Below are positions 39,626 to 48,600 of a stretch of DNA of 64,000 bases, in pieces. The stretch is taken from positions 296,501 through 360,500 of the forward strand of contig CAJNDS010002293.1 in the NCBI GenBank assembly GCA_905221605.1, in the 5' to 3' direction. A model generated the notes under the pieces. That model searched no databases. It was not told where the DNA came from and saw only the letters and a list, made by a program, of their open reading frames with translations. Origin of the DNA: Symbiodinium natans (taxonomy: Eukaryota; Sar; Dinophyceae; Suessiales; Symbiodiniaceae). Made by a program: the position numbers and the translations under genes. Each line of letters begins with the position of its first letter. Within the stretch, counting starts at the first letter, position 1.

Positions 39626-42600
39626 CGCGGCACTGAGGCCCGCGGCTTAGGAAAACCTGACGCGCCCTTGAGCGGCCAGGACACGGCCCGCTGCAAGGGG
39701 CCGGTGTGCAGTAGTGGTAGGCAGCCGCTCCCGCGCGGCCAGGGCACGGCCCGCAGCGGGGCCTTGTGGTTGACCACGAAGGTCCGGGCGACCGATCGGT
39801 CGCTCCCGCGCGGTCTGGTCGCGACCCGCAGCGGGGCGCAGTGCACAGGCACGAACGCGGGGAGGGACTACCTACCCTAGGTTCTACAACACACTTGAAC
39901 CGCTGCGGCGGGGGTTTGGGGAGTTTCCTTAAGGTCTGGGCTCTAAGGCTTCTAAGGCTTCTGCTTCGACCTTGGACCGAACCTCTAGGCCTGCTTGCAA
40001 AACACTGGCTGCGAGACAGAGGAACGAAGCTGCACGCGACGAACGACGAAAAATCCTTCTGCCCGCAGACCGGCGACCTGGGAAACGGCCCGCCCCAAAA
40101 ACACCCGCCCTGAACACAGAAACACCCGAACAGCCCCAACATCCTGAGCATCAGAACGCGCGTGGGGTGATTCTGGTCTGAGCGCGCCGCGTCATGGTTC
40201 GCGCGCTTGGTGTTGTGCGCACCGCGAACGCCTAAGGCTTCAAGAGCAGACGACGCGCTCTGCGGAGCTGCGACTGCCCCTTTGGCGCACGCTTCGCGCA
40301 CCGCCCCCTCGGCTTGGGCATCAGTGAAAAACTGCCCATCAATGACCCTACCCGTCCTAACAGTAAGATCATCCACGTAGGCTATCCACTCCTTAGTATA
40401 CTTAAGGCGCCTACCTCTGCCGGGGGCATAGGCCCTATCAACCACAAAGTTGAAATCATCTGGGCCGTTAATCGGGCCAAAGGTGAGGCCGACAGGGAGA
40501 TATTTCCCTGATCTTGCCACAATGGCCAACACCTCGCGAGCACGCTTGGTGTTCCTAATTTGATTAAACCCACTAACCGCATCCACGAAGGTATACCAAA
40601 CCGAACCTACTGCGGCGGCGAGCACATCGCTACCCCGCCGACAATAGTACGTGGAGCGCTTAATTCGGGCATTCACACGGCGGTAGTCAACCACCAAGCG
40701 TCGCTTCCTATGCCGCTTGTAGCTGGGCATTTCCTTGGTCGGAAACGGCGCAGATCCCCAAGCCGAGCTGCCGCGGATCAACTGACCCCGCTTGCATTCT
40801 TCTTCAAGCTTGTCGTCGACCCATTGCGCGGACTCGCCCCTCAGACTGTGAGGCTGGGACGAGACCGGCGGCCCGGTGGGGATGCAGTCATGGGCGAACT
40901 TCCTGACCGTGGTCCTGGTGGTGTCCTCCACCCAGAACCCAGCGGCCTTTCGCCGTATGACCTCCCTGACGGCTGCGATGTCAGCATCGGTCAGCCCTGG
41001 TCTGGTTGGTCCAGGCTCGATCTTCAAACCCGACCATACGAGGTCTCTATAGGCCTCGGTGCGCCTAGGATCCTCCGCGACCTTCTCGCCCGCAAGAGCA
41101 TAGACCTCAAGGTCAGCCCGGACGGAATCCCAGTCCTTGGCGTCCGCCTTGGTTCGCCAAAACGCTTCCTTCTCAGCGGCGTACTTATCCACCTCCTTAT
41201 CCAGCTCCGCACGCTCTGCTGGCGTGAGGTCCTCGCGTGAGCGCACGTCCGGGAGGGGAATGACTGGAGAGGGCTGTGGTGCAGCCGCGGCGCTATCCGC
41301 ACCCGCAGTGGCTGGAAAGCTTTCAACTGCAGCGGTGCACAGCTCTTCTGCGCCCCTCAGACCAAGGTCCTGGAGTGATGCGCAGAAAGCCGCCCCTATG
41401 AGGTTGTAGTCGGCTTGCGCGCGCCCAACGTGCTTGTGCTGCACGGCGCCTAACGCATCCGGCCTACTACACCTCAAACCTACCGATTCTAAGCTGAAAT
41501 CGGCGAGCCACAGGGCCCCGCTCTCAACGAGGTTGTCGCGGCCACTGGCCCGCGCGAACTGGCATATGTCAGCCCGCACGAAAGCCCAAGGCCAGCGTGG
41601 CTCTGCGAGCGTCCCAAACAAGGCGCCCCACTCCTCTAGCCGCCAGGGTTCCCACTCGCCTTTTTGTGCCTGCAAATGCAGCGCGACGTGGGCGCCCGCG
41701 CGCGTGCGTTCCTGCGCACACCGGACGACTAGCTGAAGGAAAGCTCGGGGCACATTCTTGCCCTCAAGCCCAATCACGAGCACCTTCGGCTCTGCGCGCA
41801 AAACAGCGCCGCTAATTGCCTCTAAGTGCCCTTCTGCGGCCAGGTTCCAGGTGATCCCGTAGGCCTGCTTGCCTTGCACAAAAGCTGGAACAACCCTATA
41901 CCCGTGCCTCCTAGCCGCGTCGGAAACGACCGCGTAACCCCAAGCAACCTCTAAGACATCGGCAACCCCTCCAAGGAAATACTGCCGGAACCAACTCTCG
42001 ACAGCACCCGACTCTGGGGAAGCCCTAGGCTGCAACACGCGGGGTTCCGCGACCAAGAGGTCCGCGAGGGCCTCTCGGATCGAGAGCACACCCGTTCTGG
42101 CGCGAGACGCTCTCTCGAGCGTCCTGTCCTGCAACGAGTACGCTCCCTTGTCCAACTTCCTGGCCGAGGCTGCAGCAAGCACGCCGTCGCGGTTCAGGTC
42201 GACCTTGGAAATGATCTCCCTGACGGTAACCGCTTCGTGGGCCGGACGAGTCCCCTCTGAAAGCGTGAGCGCACCGTCCTCGGCGATGTATGCAAGCTGC
42301 CATCTGACGCGCACCCCGCTGGCATCGGGGAGATAGCGGTGCACGCCGACCTGCGCACGGGCAGCATCTACCTGCGTAACCCGTCCTAACCTGCACACCT
42401 TAGGGCCTCCACCTACACCCCGATAGGCAATGCGGTCGCCAAGGCGGAGGACGAAGTCCCTCCCGCGCCTGGTCAGCGTGAACTCCACTTGCTTGGCGTC
42501 GCCTTGAACCTGTTGCCCTAAGCTGGGGCGAGACGAGCCGTCCCCGCCGGTTCCATCGTCCTCAAAGACGACCGGCTCGCGGGATTCCGCGCCATCTGCA

Positions 42601-45600
42601 TCCGCAGGAACAAGAATGCAGTCTTCTGCGTGCGCCTCCATCGGGCCGCGCCGGGCGGAAGAAGTACCCCCCGACTCCATCGACACGGGCTCCAAGGTGA
42701 GCCTGTGGCCCTTGACTTCCAACACGCGCCAGGGGCCGGTCAGACCCGGTTTCCAAGGCACACGCCCCGCCCCCTCTGAACGGGCCCTCGGAGCGTTCCA
42801 GACCACTCGGTCTCCTGGCTTAAGGTCCACAGTGCGCCTATGGCGATTTGCAAGTTTCGCCCGCGCTTCTGAAGACCGCGTCCAGTGCTCTCGGACCGCA
42901 GCAGCTAGTTCCGAGAACTGCTTAAACTGGCTCCGAGCCCAATCAGAGATGGGTTCGAACTGCAAGGCGTCTCGCAGGACGTCCTTTTCAAGTGGTAGAG
43001 CGAGCGACCAGCTCCGCTCTAGGTCCCTCGGGGTATACCCGTGGGGTCCCGGAGTGTTATCTATGACGTACTCCGCCACCACGAGCCAATCCGACCAAGC
43101 TTCGGAAAGGGAGGCGCCGACTTGCCTGACGACCGCCCCCAGCACCTTTTGAACTTCTTGGTGGACTCGCTCGTTTGCGCCCAACTCACAAGGCCTCAAG
43201 GGCGCGCTGAACCGCCACTCGGTCCCAAGCATAGCGCTGAGTTCTGCCATGAGCGCATTCTTGAACTCTGGCCCTCTATCCGACCTGATGAGGCTCGGGA
43301 TCGTCCTGCTGCGAAGCACACAGCGCACGAACGCCCTCCTGACTTCAGCATGAGTCAGAGACCTCATCGGCTCGAGGAGGACAGCATGACTGAGGCAATC
43401 GAAGTACGTAAGCGAGTACCTATGCCCCTCCCTGTCCTCTCGGTTCGGACCTTCACAGTCCACGCTGACTTCCTGCCAGCATGTCTCGGCGCCACATTTG
43501 ACCGCACGAGCTTCAACCTTCGTCGGTCGAGAGCGGCCTTTAATGCAAGCGAGACATTTGGCGACCCAGGTCCGCACATCTTTCTCTAAGTCGGGCCACC
43601 AGACTGCCCTCTCTAGCAGCTTGACGGTAACCTCAGCAGACCTATGGGCCCCAAGGACTCCACAGTGGACTGAATTGTAGCAAGCGCGGCGCCAGGTCAC
43701 CCCATTCGCGCCCGCAGCCCCGTTGGGAACCACTGGGACAACGACGGTTTGACCCGCCCTGAGGGTCACCTCGCGCTCAAGCAACCCGTCTCCGGATATC
43801 TCCATTGGCGGCTCTGGCTTGCGAATCGAGCCCGCCAATGAGGGATCGCGCCGCTGACCCTCGTACCACGCCGTACGAAGGGATCCCGTGACTCGGAACT
43901 CCGAAATGTTCGCCGCGTCCCTTGCCTCGACCGCAAGCTGCTCACGACGATTTTCGTCCTCCTCCGCGATCAGGCTCAAAGACGGAACACCGCCCTTAAA
44001 CTCGACCTTGACCTTGGTTGAGGAATGGTCCCAAATGCACAGGATGGGGCTATGGCTAACGAGCTCTAGAACCACTGCAGGGCCCTTGTGCTCTTCACCC
44101 ATAAACGCCAAAACTCTACCCTTCAGCTTGCACTCATTGGCATTCTTCCCGCGACTGATAGCGCCCGCGGTCCAATGCCCTTCTACGCCCTCGTTGGACG
44201 AAGAGAATTGAGCAAGGACCCTTGACGCCTGCAGGGTAGACCTGCGGGGATCCGAAGCTGCTTCTCCGGTTGCCCGCCAGCCAATGACCTGAGTAACCCT
44301 ACCCACAAGGGCTATCAGCTTGCCGAAGGAGGGGTCTAAGGCAACCTCTTTACCATTAGACCTCCAGAGCACTTCACACTGCTCATTCACGACATGTCTG
44401 TGGCCGTGCCAGTTCACCACTGACGACCAATGCACGACGATGTCGCCCTGAACCACATTCAGGGGCGAGCAGTTGTGCCCCGCCACCACAGCACCATCTT
44501 CTCTAACCACCCATGTGGTCCAGTAAGGCTTCACATCGCCCCACTTGGAAAGATCCTTGTGCTGGGAGCCGAGGCTGAGCTTCATGGAATGGCTCTTCTT
44601 CCATATCTTCCCACTCAGCATGCCATATGCAGTGGGAACTGGAGCATCTTTGGGCGTAGTCCTAAACCCTACCGCCCATTGCTGGATGGTTGAGGACCTA
44701 ACCCTAACCAAACCTCCTGTCCTATCCAAAGTTGCAAGGACGGAGTTGACCTCTAGGCCCACCTCATGGGCCTCAAGGTCGCCCTCAAGCGGAGGTTCGG
44801 GCTCCTCCCGCTCGGCTATCTCTACCGAGATATCGACTGCCTCTTTCTCGATGCAGGCGGGGCAGCGAGAAAACAGGTAGGTCCGCTTGCCGCAGATGCA
44901 CAGACCCTCATGGTCCCAGAGGGGTCGTGACGGTTCGTCCAGCATCCCTCTAATGCTGGCATCATCAATGGAACGAACCGCGTCCAGCCTCAAGGACCGC
45001 AGAACCTCCGCCCCCAATGCCTGCTTCCCTACGATCCCAAAACCTCGCAGGGGAGGCTCCGGAAAATCCTTCTTGAGTTCCGGACAAGCCTCGGCCACTT
45101 CCAAGTGGCCTTGCTGCGTGCGCCAAAGGCGTGGCCGCACCGCCCAGATAGCCTTGATGCCTGCCCAAGCCTCTCCTACAGCCCTGGCTTCCTTGCGCTG
45201 CAGGTTCCTTGCTTGGAGCGTGAGCTCAACAACCAAAGGCCACCTAAGGACGGCTGTGACAAGCCCGCCTTGCCCTAGTCCTACGAGGAACTGCGGACGA
45301 AACCCCGAAGCTTCCCTAAGAACCTTGGCACACGAAGTAAGCAAGTCGACCCTGATCCGCTTGATCTTCTTGGTCCCTGCGAGCCTGCCGGCCCCGCAAT
45401 CAAAATGCGAGGCAAGCCCGTCGGTATCCTCAAACGGACCCCAACAACCCCTGACAGCCACAGAAACTCCAGGGAGGCTCGCTTGAAAAACGCGCCTGAT
45501 TTCAGTCAGCTCTGCGTCCTGCTCTTTCCAACGCGCGTAGTCAAAGACAACCATGACGCGCACCGGAAGGGCTGCGACGACGCACATCGGCACAGCCGCG

Positions 45601-48600
45601 GCCTGGACACGGCCCGCAGGCTCTGGGACGGCGTCGTTGCCGACCGCCCAGGGCACGGGTCCGTCACCCTCAGTACCCTCTCCGAGGTACTGGTCCAGGT
45701 CGAAACCTCGGAGTTGGCCCGAAAGGCCCTCGAGATCTTTCGTCCTCGCCGCAAGGAGCGCATCCCGATCTTTGGGATTGCGGCTAAAACTGTCACCCAG
45801 CGTCGCTGAGCGACCGCTAAGGCTCCTTATTTCGGACCCATCCATAAGGATTTCCGCAACCCACCGGACGAGTTTCGGATCCATTCCGATGTCCGACGTT
45901 TGCGCTCGGGTAAGGTTGGCATGATCTGTCCAACACAGAGTCCGAATAGAGCCAAACATGCGGCGTGTCGCCCGCTTTACCTCGAGCTGGGCAAACGCCT
46001 CCTGTATCAAGGGCGGCCAGTTTTGCTGCGCGGGGGTCAAGCTCTTTGAGTGCGTCATAAGCACTTTGAGCTGACTCAAGTCACGCGTCATCTGCACGAC
46101 GCTGCCCCCTACCGCGATGCCCGACGCATCCGCGATCTGCTCAAGGGGACACGACCCATCCGCAGCAGAGGCCTCATCGAAGGTAGCCAAATTGATGCGG
46201 TTCTGCATCATGCGCTTAATCGCTTTAAAGGCTTTGCAACCCTCGGTGGCGGCTGAGCCCAGCCCGCCTTCAGGAAAGACGGCGCCTGGCTTCTGCCACT
46301 GCCCTAAAATCTTGGCTGCGTGCCCATACTCAACAGGCAGGTAGCCGCGCAACCAATTTGCGCAACCCAAAAATTGCTGAATGTGAAGCTTCTCCCAGAG
46401 CGGGGGAAAGTCAATCACCGCCTGACAACGCTCTTCGTCAGGCGAACTCCCGTCCCGCCCAATGTTGTGTCCTAGGAGCTTACCTTTGGAGACACAAACT
46501 TCGGCCTTACTGATCCCAAACGAGAACCCAAACAAGATTGACTTATCTAGGAAACCCTCTAAGGAAACGAGGTGGTCGAGGAGGTGCGGGCACGCCTTAG
46601 GGTGCCGGGCGCGCATATCTGCCGCGAGCTGCTCATAATAATAGTCCGTTGGAGGCTCCTCGATCATCTTATCGATGTCCCAGCTCTCCACGATATGATA
46701 GCTCGGGCAGCGCGCCGTGTCGACCGCGTCTGCTGGGCGCACAGCATCACTTGCGCCTCTTTCAGCCGTGGCCGATCCCTCACGCCAGCCAGCCCAGCGT
46801 GGCCCCTTGCGCGTCCTAAAGACCGCGAGGCGTTCGGTGACGGGAACCTCATCGCTGCACGCAACGCTTTCCGCCACACGCAAATCCCTCGTGTCCCAAA
46901 GACGCCACGCCTCACCTGCGCGCTGAAGCAAGCACGTTTCGTAAGGCGCCTTCTCGACCGCCACGGTCCCAAGGTCCTTCTGCGCAGGGCGCCTACCCCA
47001 CACAGACGCGTAACCACCTGGCGCCTCCCACCAGCTGTCGACGCTTGGAAGGTGGTCCAAGCAAGTAAGCACTCCAGGCTCCTCAACAGGGCGCCCAACC
47101 GGGCCGCTCCCGCCCCACACCGAAGCGAGAACAGTCACCGCAGCAAGGACCGATAGCACACCGATCCTGGCGCCGGTACGCAGCCGCCCAAAGGACCGCG
47201 CGCACGAGGAACAACCTTGGAAGCTTCTTGCCGCGGCCCTGGACGCGGACCCGCAAGCAAAGCACGGGTCATGGTCAACCGAAGCAACGGCGACCCCACA
47301 ATCCGCACATGCCTGCGGAGACGGCTCTGACTCGAACACCGTCTCAATCGCGCCACAACCACAAGCCGCAGTGCTGACGAGGCCGGAACGCACTTCCGCA
47401 ACAACCTCGCCTGGCTGGAGAGAGTGATCACACTCTTGGGCTGCAAGCAAAACAAACCCTTTACCCTCTCCTGTGGGCCAGAGACCTGGCACAGCCTCAA
47501 CCCCACACTCAACCGGAAGCACAACCTCGGACAGGGATCCCTCTGCGGAGACTCCTGACTCCCGCACGACTGGCACCAGCACCCCATCACCTGGCGAGAG
47601 CTCGAGCGGCTCTTCCCCGTCATAGCGGAGAAGCTCACGACTTCCGCCCCCAGGCTCGATGCATGACGCGTCGTCCAGGCTTGACAACCGCGCTTCAAAG
47701 GCATAGGCCCTGTCCTTCCGAGTCCTACTGTGATCCTCACATCTGGGCATCCTGATTCCCAGCGTGTCGAGGACATGAAAGTCGGGACCCGGCCTGAATC
47801 CCAAGCCCATCCTTCCGGCGCAGTCCAGCGCTCTGCCGCCAAGGATAAGTCCGTGCCAATCGGACGTGCCTCTGGCTGCGATTTTACACCGCGCAAAAAT
47901 CTCGGTGTTGGGGCGACAATCGTCCGCCGTCTTGCCTTCCAGCAGCGTGACGCGCAAGACTGCTGCCCCTTTCAAAGGAACTGGGGCCCCCGATGCGATT
48001 CCATGCACATATTCGGGGTGGACCCACTTCTCAAGTCTCACGACCGGAAAGCCAGGATCCTCAGTGCCGATCCCAAGCTCTGCAGCCCGGTTCATCATGC
48101 CTACCACGAGTTCCTCAGTCACGTGGTTTGCGCCGGCGCAACCGTCAAGCATGCACTCGACTTTGCGGTCGAGGACCTGGACCACCGTTCTGTACTGGTA
48201 GCCTCCTGGCTCGTTGTCCGCCAGGTTCCACCAGTCCTTCGGTAGATCGTCCAAGGTGGCGAACTTGTCCCGCCCGCCCTTGCTTAACGGAAGCGCGTGC
48301 TGCTGCACCGCGGCGTGTCCTGCGGCTCCTAAGACGCCTGCCTGGACGCCTGAGCTGCCTATCTGGACACTGAACGCGGCGAAGGGGTTAGACATGGAAG
48401 CACCGGAGGGCGGGGCCCAGTTGGCAGGCAAGGCCGGCGTCCCTCCTGAGGTCGTCAGGTTGTGGACCATGTCGCAGCTGGCTCCTTTCTTGCACGACCC
48501 ATTCTTGGAGAAAAAGGGGCAAACAGTGCCTGGTGGCTTTGCCGCGCCTTTGGCCGCAGCCTTAGGCTTTGCGTTGGCTTTTGCTTTGCCACCTCCCTTC

